NCBI GenBank assembly: GCA_947475225.1
Contig: CANJMQ010000027.1
Coordinates: 1-45,373, forward strand
Length of the DNA stretch: 45,373 nucleotides
Reading direction: 5' to 3'
Origin: Bradyrhizobiaceae bacterium
GTDB taxonomy: Bacteria; Pseudomonadota; Alphaproteobacteria; Rhizobiales; Aestuariivirgaceae
This document shows positions 17,794-26,246 of this stretch, piece by piece. A program made the translations under genes and the position numbers. The notes beneath the pieces were generated by a model, which did not search any database, was not told where the DNA came from, and saw only the letters and a program-made list of their open reading frames with translations. Numbering within the stretch: position 1 is the first letter of the stretch; the number at the start of each line of letters is the position of its first letter.

Positions 17794-18567
17794 GTGAGCC
17801 CCGCCTTGGACCCTCTCCACATCATCCTCCTCTTCGCCGGCGGCCTGCTGGCCGGCTTCATCAATGTGATGGCGGGAGGCGCCGGCTTCATGACTTTTCC
17901 GCTGCTGCTGGCGGCGGGCATGACGGAGATCGAGGCCAATGCCTCCAACTTCGTGGCCGTGCTGCCGGCCAATGTGGTGGGGGCCGTGGTCTATCGGCAT
18001 GAGCTGAAGAAGGTGCGTGAGCACCTGTGGCTCAGGCTTGTGCTTGCCGCGACGGGCGGCGTGCTGGGATCATGGATCCTGATCCATACCGGGCAGGCGG
18101 CCTTCGAGCGGGTGATCCCCTGGCTCCTCCTGTTTGCCACCTCGTCCTTCGCCTTCGGGCCCTGGCTGAAGAACAAGCTGGAGCGCGATTTCGCCTTCGA
18201 CGGTTCGCGCTGGCTGTGGCTGTCCTTCATCCTCGAGTTCATCGTCTTCGTCTATGGCGGCTATTTCGGACTCGGCATGGGGATCGTGATGTTTGCGATC
18301 TACGCGATCTTCAGCCACATGACGATCCACCAGGCCAATGCCATCCGCAACGTGACGATCACGCTGATGACGGTGATCTCGATCGCCATTTTCGCAAGGG
18401 CGGGCGTCATCCGCTGGGTGCCGTCGCTGGTGATGATGACGGGGGCGATGATCTCGGGCTATTTCACGGCGAAAGTGGCGATGCGCATTCCGCACCATTA
18501 TGTGAGGAAGGGCATCCTGATCTGGGCCGTCTGCCTCACGGCGCTTGCGTTCTGGCGCTACCACTGA
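17794..18567 (+). CDS. TSUP (TauE/SafE) family sulfite/organosulfonate exporter-like permease
   Basis: A 257-residue inner-membrane protein with about eight hydrophobic helices in two repeats. The N-terminal repeat shows G-L-L-A-G-F-I-N-V-M-A-G-G-A-G-F-M-T-F-P and N-A-S-N-F-V-A-V; the second has Y-G-G-Y-F-G-L-G-M-G-I and N-A-I-R-N-V. Family members export sulfite, sulfoacetate or related anions; the substrate here is open. The start is a GTG at 17794 with no clear Shine-Dalgarno, but it gives the standard family N-terminus. The last 32 bases overlap the convergent DMT transporter gene. Confidence 0.88.
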   Translation: MSPALDPLHIILLFAGGLLAGFINVMAGGAGFMTFPLLLAAGMTEIEANASNFVAVLPANVVGAVVYRHELKKVREHLWLRLVLAATGGVLGSWILIHTGQAAFERVIPWLLLFATSSFAFGPWLKNKLERDFAFDGSRWLWLSFILEFIVFVYGGYFGLGMGIVMFAIYAIFSHMTIHQANAIRNVTITLMTVISIAIFARAGVIRWVPSLVMMTGAMISGYFTAKVAMRIPHHYVRKGILIWAVCLTALAFWRYH

Positions 18568-19447
18568 GCGCCCTGGCCCGCAGCGCCTCGCGGTGCGCGG
18601 CATAAAGCCCGCAGACCACGATCAGCACCATGCCGAGGATGGCGATCCAGTCCGGGAATTCGCCGAAGACGAGGATGCCCGAGATGATGGCGAAGATCAT
18701 CACCGAATAGCGGAAAGGCGCGGTGGCGGTGAGTTCGCCCAATCGCAGCGTCGCCACCATGAGGAGATAGCCCGCGGAGAGGAAACAGGCGGCAAGGGCC
18801 AGGATGCCGACCTCCCAGGGCAGCGGTAACACGGCGCCCTGGAACAGCATGAGTGCCAGTCCGCCCACCGTCACGAAGCAGGCGTTGGCCAGCGCCACGA
18901 GGAAGACGGGAATGCGCGCCGGGATCATCTTGGTCAGCAGGTCGCGTACCGCGACGAACAGCACGATGGCCAGCGCGAGGACCTCGTAGATCGAGAAGTT
19001 CGCGACCGACGGCTTGACGATCAGCAGCACGCCGATGAATCCGCCGATGATGGCGATCATGCGCCGCCAGCCCACCTCCTCGCCGAGGAACAGCATGGAG
19101 AGCAGTGCCACAGCCAGCGGCACCGCCTGCATCACCGAGGTGAGGTTGGCGATGGGCATGTGGACGAGTGCTGTCACGAAGGAGATCGTGGCGAAGAGAT
19201 CGCAGGTGGAGCGCATGAGCACGTTCTTCTGGCGGATCTTCGGAATGTCTCCCAGCAGCCCGTTCCAGGCACAGATGGCGGTGAGGATGGCAATCGCCAT
19301 GACGCCCCGCAGCGCGATCAGCTCACCCACCGGCAGGTGTGCGCCGACGATCTTGACGATCGTGTCGTTGCACACGAAGGACCCCATGGCGCAGACCATC
19401 AGGAGGCCGGCGCGGAGTGCCGTGTTTTTCGGCAGGCGAAGCATCAC
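18536..19447 (-). CDS. EamA/DMT superfamily transporter
   Basis: A 303-residue permease with ten predicted helices as two five-helix EamA repeats (about 10-145 and 158-285). It begins with the typical G-L-L-M-V-C-A-M-G-S-F-V-C-N-D segment and has G-E-L-I-A-L-R-G near the first loop and P-F-R-Y-S-V-M-I-F-A-I-I-S-G in the second repeat. Such proteins usually export or import metabolites or amino acids; the substrate is not readable. The C-terminal tail reaches 32 bases into the convergent TSUP gene. Confidence 0.85.
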   Translation of the reverse strand: MMLRLPKNTALRAGLLMVCAMGSFVCNDTIVKIVGAHLPVGELIALRGVMAIAILTAICAWNGLLGDIPKIRQKNVLMRSTCDLFATISFVTALVHMPIANLTSVMQAVPLAVALLSMLFLGEEVGWRRMIAIIGGFIGVLLIVKPSVANFSIYEVLALAIVLFVAVRDLLTKMIPARIPVFLVALANACFVTVGGLALMLFQGAVLPLPWEVGILALAACFLSAGYLLMVATLRLGELTATAPFRYSVMIFAIISGILVFGEFPDWIAILGMVLIVVCGLYAAHREALRARALSGSARTQAP

Positions 19448-19497
19448 TGATGCCTAGCGCGCTTCATGACTGCGCCGCTATGCCGGCTGCGCAGGGC

Positions 19498-20505
19498 TCA
19501 GCCGCCGGTGACGCTCATGTGGCGGGCCACTGCGGGCTTGTTGCTGCGACGGTCAATGACGAAGTCGTGGCCCTTGGGCTTGCGCCCGATGGCCTCGTCG
19601 ATGGCCACGCTGAGCAGTTCGTTGCCCTCGGAGGCACGCAAGGGGGCCCGCAGGTCGGCTGCATCCTCCTGGCCTAAGCACATGTAGAGCGTGCCGGTGC
19701 AGGTGAGGCGGACGCGGTTGCAGCTCTCGCAGAAATTATGGGTCATCGGCGTGATGAAACCGAGGCGGCCGCCCGTCTCCTTCACCTTCACATAGCGGGC
19801 CGGACCGCCGGTCTTGTAGGGGATGTCCTCCATCGAGAACTGGTCCAGCAGGCTGGCGCGGACGATGGAGAGCGGCAAGTACTGGTCCGTTCGGTCGCCG
19901 TCGATGTCGCCGAGCGGCATGGTCTCGATGAGGGTGAGGTCCATGCCTTCGCCATGCGCCCAGCGCAGCATCTCGGGGATTTCGGCGTCGTTGACGCCCT
20001 TGAGCGCCACGGCGTTGATCTTGATCTGGAGGCCCGCCTTCTGCGCGGCCTTGAGGCCTTCCTTCACCTTGGGCAGGTCACCCCAGCGGGTGATCTGGCG
20101 GAACTTGGCCTCGTCCAGCGTATCGACCGACACATTGATGCGGCGTACGCCGTTGGCGGCCAATTCGGGCGCGAAGCGGGCGAGCTGCGAGCCGTTGGTG
20201 GTCAGCGTCAGCTCCTCAAGCGCACCGGACTTCAGGTGGCGGCCAAGGCTTTCGACCAGTGTCATGATGCCCTTGCGGACGAGGGGTTCGCCGCCGGTGA
20301 GCCGGATCTTCTTCACGCCCTTGTCGATGAAGGCGGTGCAGACGCGGTCCAGCTCCTCGAGCGACAGCAGGTCGCGCTTGGGCAGGAAGGTCATGTCCTC
20401 CGCCATGCAATAGACGCAGCGGAAGTCGCAACGGTCCGTCACCGACACGCGAAGGTAGCTGACGTGGCGTCCGAACGGGTCGATGAGGGGGCTCTGCATG
20501 GTCAT
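19498..20505 (-). CDS. moaA: GTP 3',8-cyclase MoaA (molybdenum cofactor biosynthesis)
   Basis: A radical SAM enzyme that converts GTP to 3',8-cyclo-7,8-dihydro-GTP, the first step to molybdopterin. It has 335 residues with both 4Fe-4S sites: the SAM cluster C-x3-C-x2-C at Cys26, Cys30 and Cys33, and the C-terminal substrate cluster C-x2-C-x13-C at Cys259, Cys262 and Cys276. It ends in Gly-Gly, which is essential in MoaA. The radical SAM L-T-G-G-E-P motif is near residue 70. No other moa gene is in the window. Start 20505 or the in-frame ATG 20499 both fit; neither has a good ribosome site. Confidence 0.95.
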   Translation of the reverse strand: MTMQSPLIDPFGRHVSYLRVSVTDRCDFRCVYCMAEDMTFLPKRDLLSLEELDRVCTAFIDKGVKKIRLTGGEPLVRKGIMTLVESLGRHLKSGALEELTLTTNGSQLARFAPELAANGVRRINVSVDTLDEAKFRQITRWGDLPKVKEGLKAAQKAGLQIKINAVALKGVNDAEIPEMLRWAHGEGMDLTLIETMPLGDIDGDRTDQYLPLSIVRASLLDQFSMEDIPYKTGGPARYVKVKETGGRLGFITPMTHNFCESCNRVRLTCTGTLYMCLGQEDAADLRAPLRASEGNELLSVAIDEAIGRKPKGHDFVIDRRSNKPAVARHMSVTGG

Positions 20506-20539
20506 GGTGCGTTATATTTGAACGTATACATCGAAAAGG

Positions 20540-21757
20540 TCAACCGGCAGCTTGCGCCGTCGCAAGCTCCTTCTTGTTGGGCAGGAACATGGCCATGAGG
20601 CCGATGGCCGGGAGGAAGGAACAGATATGGAAGACAAAACCGATCGATGTGGCGTCCGCCACTGTTCCGAGCAGGGCCGCCCCCGCCGCCGCGATGCCGA
20701 AGGCCACGCCGAAGAACAGGCCTGAGATCATGCCAATCCGCCCCGGCATCAGCTCCTGCGCATAGACCAGCATGGCCGAGAAGGCCGAGGCCAGGATGAA
20801 GCCGATGGGGATGGACAGGATGACGGTCCAGAAATGGTTGGCATAGGGCAGCACCACGGTGAAGGGCAGTGCGCCCAGCACCGAGAACCAGATGACGGCC
20901 TTGCGCCCGATCCTGTCGCCGATGGGCCCGCCCATGAGCGTTCCCGCCGCGAAGGCCGCGAGATAGATGAACAGGTCGATCTGCGCTTCCTTGGGGCTGA
21001 GGCCGAAGGTGTCCATCAGGTAGAAGGTATAGAAGCTCGACATGCTTGAAGTGTAGAGGAATTTCGAGAACATCAGGCACAGCAGCACGCTGAGCGAGGT
21101 GATGACCATGCGCCGCGGCAGCGGATTGGGCGGCGGCGCGCTGTGCCTGGCGCCACCCTTGGGCGAGAGGTGGTGGGCATACCATTTCGCGGCATAGCTC
21201 AGCACCGCGACGGAAAGGAGTGCCAGCAGCGCCAGCCAGGCGACACTGCCCTGGCCATGCGGCACCACCAGGAAGGCAGCGAGCAGCGGCCCGATGGATG
21301 TGCCGAAATTGCCGCCCACCTGGAACAGTGACTGCGCGAAGCCGAAGCGACCGCCGGACGCCAGCCGCGCCAGCCGCGAGGCCTCCGGATGGAAGATCGA
21401 CGAGCCGATGCCGATCAGCGTGGCGCCGACGAGGATCATCCCGTAGCTGTGCGCGAGGCCGACCACCACGAGGCCTACCAGCGACATGGCTGGTGCGATG
21501 GGCAGTGAATAGGGGAAGGGCTTCTTGTCAGTGTAGTGCCCGATCAGCGGCTGCAGCACGGAGGCCGTCGCCTGGAAGGCCATGGTGATGAAGCCCACCT
21601 GGGCAAAGCTCAGGTTGTGCAACTCGCGCAGCAGCGGATAGATCGACAAGAGCAGCGCCTGCAGCGTGTCGTTGATCAGGTGCCCCGCCGTGACCGCGAA
21701 CAGCACGGCATAGGTGGTGGTCTGCACCTTGGCGGGGGTGAAATGCGTGGTGGCCAT
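20540..21757 (-). CDS. MFS exporter, fosmidomycin resistance (Fsr)-like
   Basis: A 405-residue major facilitator with 12 hydrophobic helices. The N-terminal half holds the Fsr-type marks G-H-L-I-N-D-T, Q-P-L-I-G-H-Y-T-D, G-I-G-S-S-I-F-H-P-E-A-S-R and F-Q-V-G-G-N-F-G. The cytoplasmic loop between helices 8 and 9 has G-D-R-I-G-R-K. Fsr exports fosmidomycin, but members of this group mostly have unknown natural substrates. The start at 21757 opens M-A-T-T-H-F; an upstream ATG at 21793 would add 12 residues. It precedes moaA on the same strand by 34 bases, though the two functions look unrelated. Confidence 0.85.
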   Translation of the reverse strand: MATTHFTPAKVQTTTYAVLFAVTAGHLINDTLQALLLSIYPLLRELHNLSFAQVGFITMAFQATASVLQPLIGHYTDKKPFPYSLPIAPAMSLVGLVVVGLAHSYGMILVGATLIGIGSSIFHPEASRLARLASGGRFGFAQSLFQVGGNFGTSIGPLLAAFLVVPHGQGSVAWLALLALLSVAVLSYAAKWYAHHLSPKGGARHSAPPPNPLPRRMVITSLSVLLCLMFSKFLYTSSMSSFYTFYLMDTFGLSPKEAQIDLFIYLAAFAAGTLMGGPIGDRIGRKAVIWFSVLGALPFTVVLPYANHFWTVILSIPIGFILASAFSAMLVYAQELMPGRIGMISGLFFGVAFGIAAAGAALLGTVADATSIGFVFHICSFLPAIGLMAMFLPNKKELATAQAAG

Positions 21758-21829
21758 GGGGGGTGCGTAGCGGGAAACGTGCGCCATGGCCAATGCCGAG
21801 TGGGCAGGTTGGGTATGTGCAGCGCTCGT

Positions 21830-21853
21830 CCTCTCCCGCCCTTGCGGGAGAGG
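21830..21853. repeat. Intergenic hairpin repeat (CCTCTCCCGC type)
   Basis: Ten-base perfect inverted repeat CCTCTCCCGC / GCGGGAGAGG with a CCTT loop, 73 bases upstream of the Fsr-like start. It begins a cluster of three strong hairpins filling 21830-21981, of the kind dispersed between genes in many alphaproteobacteria. Confidence 0.65.
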
Positions 21854-21927
21854 AAGGGGGCCCGACGCAGTCGGGGTAGGTGAGGGAGAACGCGCTCCGA
21901 AGCGACAGCGCGGCTTCCCCTCATCTC

Positions 21928-21948
21928 CCCGTTGCGTTCCGCAACGGG
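21928..21948. repeat. Intergenic hairpin repeat (CCCGTTGCG type)
   Basis: Nine-base perfect inverted repeat CCCGTTGCG / CGCAACGGG around a TTC loop, the middle hairpin of the cluster between the Fsr-like and LysR genes. Confidence 0.6.
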
Positions 21949-21954
21949 TGCCTT

Positions 21955-21981
21955 CTTCTCCCGCTGAAGGAGCGGGAGAAG
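21955..21981 (-). terminator. Strong hairpin after the LysR gene, repeat and possible terminator
   Basis: Eleven-base perfect inverted repeat CTTCTCCCGCT / AGCGGGAGAAG around GAAGG, ending five bases past the LysR stop codon (21986-21988). On the minus strand it follows the LysR gene directly and is followed by AAGGC rather than a T-run, so it is a repeat that may act as a weak terminator or mRNA 3' stabiliser. Confidence 0.45.
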
Positions 21982-21985
21982 ACCC

Positions 21986-22876
21986 TTACCGCCCCTTCGC
22001 CGTCGACAGCAGCCAGTCCTTGAAGGTGTCCAGCGCGTCGGAGCGTCGGCCTTGCCCAGAGGCAGGTTCGATGATCGAGTAGCCGTAGTCATGCTTGATG
22101 TCGATGTCGAAGAGCTGGACGAGACGGCCCGAGGCGAGGTCGTCGGCGATCAGGCTCCTGGGGCAGAGTGCGATGCCCTGGCCGGCGAGTGCTGCGGCGC
22201 GCAGGAGGTTGAAGTCCTGGAAGATCGGGCCGGGTGACGGGCCCGCGTGCTTGAGCCCCGCGTGGCGCATCCAGTTCTGCCAGTCCAGCCGGTCGGTGTC
22301 GTGCAGCAGGGGCTTGCCCAGGATGGACTGTGGCACGTCGAAGGGGCCCTGCTTCTCGAGGTAGCTGGGATTGCAGATCGGCACCGTGCTGCCCGGCAGC
22401 AGCCTGGTCGAGCGGCACCCTTCCCACTCGCCGGGTCCCCACAGCACGGCGACGTCCACCTCGTCGAAGTCGATCTTGTGGTCGGCGAAGGCATAGACCA
22501 CCTTCACCGAGATGTCCGGGTGATTGGCGAAGAACTGTGACAGCTTGGGGATCAGCCAGATGGTGGCGAATGAGGGTAGTGCCGCGATGGTCATGGCGGG
22601 GCCCTCGTCGCTCTGCTGAAGGCGGCGGCAGGCGGCGGCCATGATGTCAAAGGCCTCGGCCAGCGACCGGGCGAGGTCCTGGCCCTTCTGGGTGGGCATG
22701 GTCTGGCGACCGAGCCGGTCAAACAGGCTCATGCCGAACCACTGCTCAAGCTGCCGCACCTGATGGCTGACGGCGGATTGCGTGACGTTGAGTTCCTCTG
22801 CCGCGCGGGAAAAAGAGCCGGACCGGGCGGCGGCCTCGAAGCAGCGAAGGGCGTTGAGCGAGGGCAGGCGGGACAC
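21986..22876 (-). CDS. LysR-family transcriptional regulator, GcvA-like
   Basis: A 296-residue LTTR with an N-terminal winged helix (about 1-60: R-L-P-S-L-N-A-L-R-C-F-E-A-A-A-R, F-S-R-A-A-E-E-L-N-V-T-Q-S-A-V-S-H-Q-V) and a periplasmic-binding-type effector domain (about 90-296). The R-L-P-S-L-N-A-L-R start and spacing resemble GcvA, which senses glycine. The GTG at 22876 has GGAAG six bases upstream and matches family starts; an ATG at 22903 is the alternative. It is divergent from creatinase, whose pathway ends in glycine, so it is a good candidate for the creatinase regulator. That link is inference from position. Confidence 0.88.
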   Translation of the reverse strand: MSRLPSLNALRCFEAAARSGSFSRAAEELNVTQSAVSHQVRQLEQWFGMSLFDRLGRQTMPTQKGQDLARSLAEAFDIMAAACRRLQQSDEGPAMTIAALPSFATIWLIPKLSQFFANHPDISVKVVYAFADHKIDFDEVDVAVLWGPGEWEGCRSTRLLPGSTVPICNPSYLEKQGPFDVPQSILGKPLLHDTDRLDWQNWMRHAGLKHAGPSPGPIFQDFNLLRAAALAGQGIALCPRSLIADDLASGRLVQLFDIDIKHDYGYSIIEPASGQGRRSDALDTFKDWLLSTAKGR

Positions 22877-22900
22877 CAGAACTCTTCCATGAGAAAATCT

Positions 22901-22911
22901 CATACAGTATG
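22901..22911. promoter_or_regulatory. Candidate LysR operator between regulator and creatinase
   Basis: CATAC-A-GTATG is a perfect inverted repeat with 5-base arms in the 111-base divergent gap, 24 bases upstream of the GTG start of the LysR gene and 76 upstream of creatinase. Short interrupted dyads with T and A near the ends are typical of LTTR boxes. It would overlap the coding region if the regulator started at the ATG 22903, another argument for the GTG start. Binding is not shown. Confidence 0.45.
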
Positions 22912-22987
22912 TGAGGGATCGTCTTTTGACACAAGGCCTTATCCGGAGAACTTATTCCGCTCAGATCAACCCCGGAGAAATGCCCCC

Positions 22988-24259
22988 ATGAACCTCGCCC
23001 GTCCCGCGGTCGTCGACTATCGCAACAACGGCAAGAAGCCGAAGCCGACCTACTCGGACGCCGAGATGAAGCGCCGCCAGGACGGCATCCGCGGCTGGAT
23101 GAGACAAGCCAAGGTCGATGCCTGCCTGTTCACCAGCTACCACAACATCAATTACCTCTCGGACTTCCTCTACTGCTACTTCGGCCGCAAGTACGGCCTT
23201 GTCATCACGCCGAACAAGACGACCTCGGTGACGGCGGCGATCGACGGTGGCCAGCCCGCCCGCCGCTCCTTCGGCGACAACGTGACCTATACCGACTGGT
23301 CGAAGGACAATTACTTCATCGCCGTCAAGGCGCTGATGAAGGGCGCCAAGCGCGTCGGCATTGAGTTCGACCATGTGAACCTCGATTTCCGCAAGCAGCT
23401 GGAAGACGCCTTCCCGGGAGTCGAGTTCGTTGACGTTGCCGCGCCCTCGATGCGGTTGCGCATGATCAAGAGTGCCGAGGAGATCAAGCACATCACCAAG
23501 ATGACGCGCATCGCCGATATCGGTGGCGCGGCCTGTGTGGAAGCCATCGCGGTGGGCGTTCCGGAACATGAAGTCGCCCTTCACTCCACTCAGGCCATGG
23601 TGCGCGAAATCGCCAAGGTGTGGCCGCAGGGCGAGTTGCTCGATACCTGGACGTGGTTCCAGTCGGGCGTCAACACCGATGGCGCCCACAACCCCGTCAC
23701 CTCGCGCAAGATCAAGCGCGGCGACATCCTGAGCCTCAACTGCTTCCCGATGGTGGCCGGCTACTATGTGGCGCTCGAGCGTACGCTGTTCGCCGAGACG
23801 GCCTCGAAGGAACACACCCGCCTGTGGGAGATCAACTGCCACGTCCATGACGAGGGCAAGAAACTGCTGGTGCCGGGTGCCAAGTGCTCCGACGTTGCCA
23901 AGGCGCTGAACGAGATCTACGCGAGCCACGATCTCCTCAAGTACCGCACCTTCGGCTATGGCCACTCCTTCGGCGTGCTCTGCCACTACTACGGACGCGA
24001 AGGTGGTCTCGAATTGCGCGAGGATTGTGATACCGTTCTGGAACCCGGCATGGTCGTCTCGATGGAGCCGATGATCATGATCCCCGAGGGGCAGAAGGGT
24101 GCCGGCGGCTACCGCGAGCATGACATCCTGGTGATCACCGGGAAGGGCAACAAGAACATCACCGCCTTCCCCTATGGCCCGGAACACCTGATCGTGAAGG
24201 CCGGCGGGGCGGCCAAGAAGAAGGCAACTGCCAGAAAAGCCACCAGGAAGAAGCGCTGA
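22988..24259 (+). CDS. Creatinase (creatine amidinohydrolase)
   Basis: Hydrolyses creatine to sarcosine and urea in the cytosol. The 423-residue protein has the creatinase N-domain (about 20-160) and the pita-bread C-domain of the M24 superfamily. It keeps long blocks characteristic of Pseudomonas creatinase rather than Xaa-Pro peptidases: F-T-S-Y-H-N-I-N-Y-L-S-D-F-L-Y-C, I-D-G-G-Q-P, M-R-M-I-K-S-A-E-E, W-F-Q-S-G-V-N-T-D-G-A-H-N-P-V-T (containing the catalytic His), L-S-L-N-C-F-P-M, F-G-Y-G-H-S-F-G and S-M-E-P-M-I. GGAG at 22974-22977 sits ten bases before the ATG. An unusual Lys/Arg/Ala tail of about 18 residues (K-K-K-A-T-A-R-K) follows the conserved end. Sarcosine is the substrate of SoxBDAG encoded 13 kb downstream. 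Confidence 0.93.
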   Translation: MNLARPAVVDYRNNGKKPKPTYSDAEMKRRQDGIRGWMRQAKVDACLFTSYHNINYLSDFLYCYFGRKYGLVITPNKTTSVTAAIDGGQPARRSFGDNVTYTDWSKDNYFIAVKALMKGAKRVGIEFDHVNLDFRKQLEDAFPGVEFVDVAAPSMRLRMIKSAEEIKHITKMTRIADIGGAACVEAIAVGVPEHEVALHSTQAMVREIAKVWPQGELLDTWTWFQSGVNTDGAHNPVTSRKIKRGDILSLNCFPMVAGYYVALERTLFAETASKEHTRLWEINCHVHDEGKKLLVPGAKCSDVAKALNEIYASHDLLKYRTFGYGHSFGVLCHYYGREGGLELREDCDTVLEPGMVVSMEPMIMIPEGQKGAGGYREHDILVITGKGNKNITAFPYGPEHLIVKAGGAAKKKATARKATRKKR

Positions 24260-24288
24260 TTTCGCGCAGAATACGAACTGGGTTCATG

Positions 24289-24330
24289 GGGCGCGGCGCA
24301 GGAGGGACTTGCATCCTCAGGCCCGCGCCC
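24289..24330 (+). terminator. Long imperfect hairpin between creatinase and the ABC ATPase gene
   Basis: Outer 8-base stem GGGCGCGG / CCGCGCCC (24289-24296, 24323-24330) with an inner AGGA / TCCT pair (24301-24304 region and 24313-24316), followed by TATGATATTTCC. It could partly terminate the creatinase transcript or act as an attenuator before the ABC gene. The missing uninterrupted T-run keeps this tentative. Confidence 0.35.
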
Positions 24331-24384
24331 TATGATATTTCCTCAAGAAACCATAAGACAAGTACAGGGTGAGGAAACGACGGA

Positions 24385-25500
24385 ATGGCCAAGGACCCGG
24401 CAAGCGACGTGATGGTTCGCTTCGTCAATGTGCAGAAGAGCTATGACGGCGAAACGCTCGTCGTGAAGAACCTCAACCTGGACATTGCCAAGGGCGAATT
24501 CCTGACCATGCTCGGCCCTTCGGGTTCCGGCAAGACCACGACGCTGATGATGCTCGCAGGCTTCGAGCCCGCGACCCATGGCGAGATCTATCTCAAGGAC
24601 CAGCCGATCAACAACGTGCCCCCTCACAAGCGCGGCATCGGTATGGTGTTCCAGAACTATGCGCTGTTCCCGCACATGTCGATCAACGAGAACCTCGCCT
24701 TTCCCCTGCAAGTGAGGAACGTGCCCAAGGCCGAGATCGAGGACCGCGTCGCCAAGGTGCTGAAGATGGTGGAGTTGCCGCAGATGGGCAACCGTCGCCC
24801 AGGCCAGCTTTCGGGCGGCCAGCAGCAGCGCATCGCCGTGGCGCGTGCCCTCGTGTTCGAGCCTGACCTCGTGCTGATGGACGAGCCGCTGGGCGCGCTC
24901 GACAAGCAGCTGCGCGAGCAGATGCAATACGAGATCAAGCACATCCATGAGCGGCTCGGCGTCACCATGGTCTATGTGACGCATGACCAGTCGGAAGCAC
25001 TCACCATGTCGAACCGCATCGCGGTGTTCAATGACGGCATCGTTCAGCAGCTGTCGACTCCGGCTGACCTCTATGAGCGCCCGGTCAATTCCTTCGTGGC
25101 GCAGTTCATCGGCGAGAACAACAAGCTCAAGGGGACTGTGGCCGAAGTCGGCGCCGACAACGTCGCCTCGGTCAAGCTGGAAACCGGTGAAGTGGTCAAG
25201 GCGTTGGCCATCGGCCCGCGCGAGAAGGGCGGCCGCACCCTGCTGTCGATCCGCCCCGAGCGCGTCGAAATCAATCCGAATGCCCAGACGGCGGACGTCA
25301 TCCTGCCGGGGCGCATTGCCGAGCTTATCTATCTCGGTGACCACATTCGCGCGCGCCTCGAAGTGGCGGGTGACGACAACTTCATTGTCAAGGTGCCGAA
25401 CAAGGGCGCCTCCACCGACGTCGCCGAGGGCCGCGAAGTGAAGGTCGGCTGGAAGGCCGCCGACTGCCGCGCGCTGGACTACGCCGAGTTCCGGCACTGA
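24385..25500 (+). CDS. ABC transporter ATP-binding protein, PotA-like (polyamine/opine type)
   Basis: A 371-residue ATPase subunit of an importer of the spermidine/putrescine-iron(III)-2-aminoethylphosphonate class. It has Walker A G-P-S-G-S-G-K-T (44-51), Q-loop Gln90, signature L-S-G-G-Q (142-146), Walker B V-L-M-D-E-P (163-168), switch His200, and a C-terminal TOBE domain (about 280-365). No permease or solute-binding gene is next to it; the following gene encodes a secreted vWA protein. Either it serves permeases encoded elsewhere or the operon was rearranged. Its place after creatinase makes a small nitrogenous substrate plausible, but this is a guess. Confidence 0.92.
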   Translation: MAKDPASDVMVRFVNVQKSYDGETLVVKNLNLDIAKGEFLTMLGPSGSGKTTTLMMLAGFEPATHGEIYLKDQPINNVPPHKRGIGMVFQNYALFPHMSINENLAFPLQVRNVPKAEIEDRVAKVLKMVELPQMGNRRPGQLSGGQQQRIAVARALVFEPDLVLMDEPLGALDKQLREQMQYEIKHIHERLGVTMVYVTHDQSEALTMSNRIAVFNDGIVQQLSTPADLYERPVNSFVAQFIGENNKLKGTVAEVGADNVASVKLETGEVVKALAIGPREKGGRTLLSIRPERVEINPNAQTADVILPGRIAELIYLGDHIRARLEVAGDDNFIVKVPNKGASTDVAEGREVKVGWKAADCRALDYAEFRH

Positions 25501-25509
25501 GGTGAGGTG

Positions 25510-26226
25510 ATGGCAGCCAGCCGCGGGTTTCGAAACGTCGCGTGCTGGCTTCTGGGCGTTGCCGTCTCCTTCTGCTTCCTGCTGCCACTGCCGGCGGGTC
25601 GCGCAGAGGATTATGATGTTGACCTGGCGCTGGTGCTGGCCATCGACTGCTCCTTCAGCGTCGACTCCTATGAGTTTGCGGTGCAGATGCAGGGCCTCGG
25701 CCGCGCGCTCATGACGGATGCCGTGAAGAAGGCCATTGCGCAGGGTGCGCGTCAGCGCATTGCCATCGCAGCCGTGCAATGGTCTGACGATCGCAACCAG
25801 AAGATCATCCTGCCATGGACCATCATCTCTGGTCCTGCCGATGCCGATGTGTTGGGGACAGTGCTGATGAACAGCCAGCGTGAACTGTCGGAAGGCGGCA
25901 CCTCGCTCTCGACCGCGCTCACCTTCTCGGCTGCGCTCTTTGCCGCAGCCCCGTCTGCCGAGCGGCAGGTGATCGATATATCGACCGATGGCCGCAACAA
26001 CAGTGGGCCTGCCGTTCCACCGGTGCGCGACCGCGTGGTGGCGCAGGGCATCACCATCAATGGCCTCACCATCCTCAACGAATGGCCGACCCTCGACACC
26101 TATTTCGAAAGCAACGTGGCGGGCGGGCAGGGCCATTTCGTGATCCCCGCCAATGATTATGACGCCTACGGCGAAGCCATCCTGCGCAAACTCCTGCGCG
26201 AGATCACCGGGCCAGGCATCACCTGA
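25510..26226 (+). CDS. Secreted DUF1194 von Willebrand factor A-like protein, copy 2
   Basis: A 238-residue paralogue of the protein encoded at 15947-16618. A signal peptide (about 1-32, hydrophobic core V-A-C-W-L-L-G-V-A-V) precedes the vWA-like domain, with MIDAS Asp46-Cys-Ser48-Phe-Ser50 (L-A-I-D-C-S-F-S-V-D), A-A-V-Q-W and the acidic loop I-D-I-S-T-D-G-R-N-N. It starts nine bases after the ABC ATPase stop within a repeated GAGGTG ribosome-binding stretch, so the two are almost certainly co-transcribed. A GTG at 25507 immediately precedes the chosen ATG. Role unknown; a periplasmic metal-dependent adhesion or scaffold function would fit the fold. Confidence 0.85.
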   Translation: MAASRGFRNVACWLLGVAVSFCFLLPLPAGRAEDYDVDLALVLAIDCSFSVDSYEFAVQMQGLGRALMTDAVKKAIAQGARQRIAIAAVQWSDDRNQKIILPWTIISGPADADVLGTVLMNSQRELSEGGTSLSTALTFSAALFAAAPSAERQVIDISTDGRNNSGPAVPPVRDRVVAQGITINGLTILNEWPTLDTYFESNVAGGQGHFVIPANDYDAYGEAILRKLLREITGPGIT

Positions 26227-26246
26227 GTCTTTCCAGAGAGTTGGTC

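Noticed and set aside
22988..24259. Xaa-Pro aminopeptidase annotation for the M24 protein
   Set aside because: Metal ligands of true aminopeptidases are not the conserved feature here; long creatinase-specific blocks including the G-A-H-N-P-V active-site segment are present.
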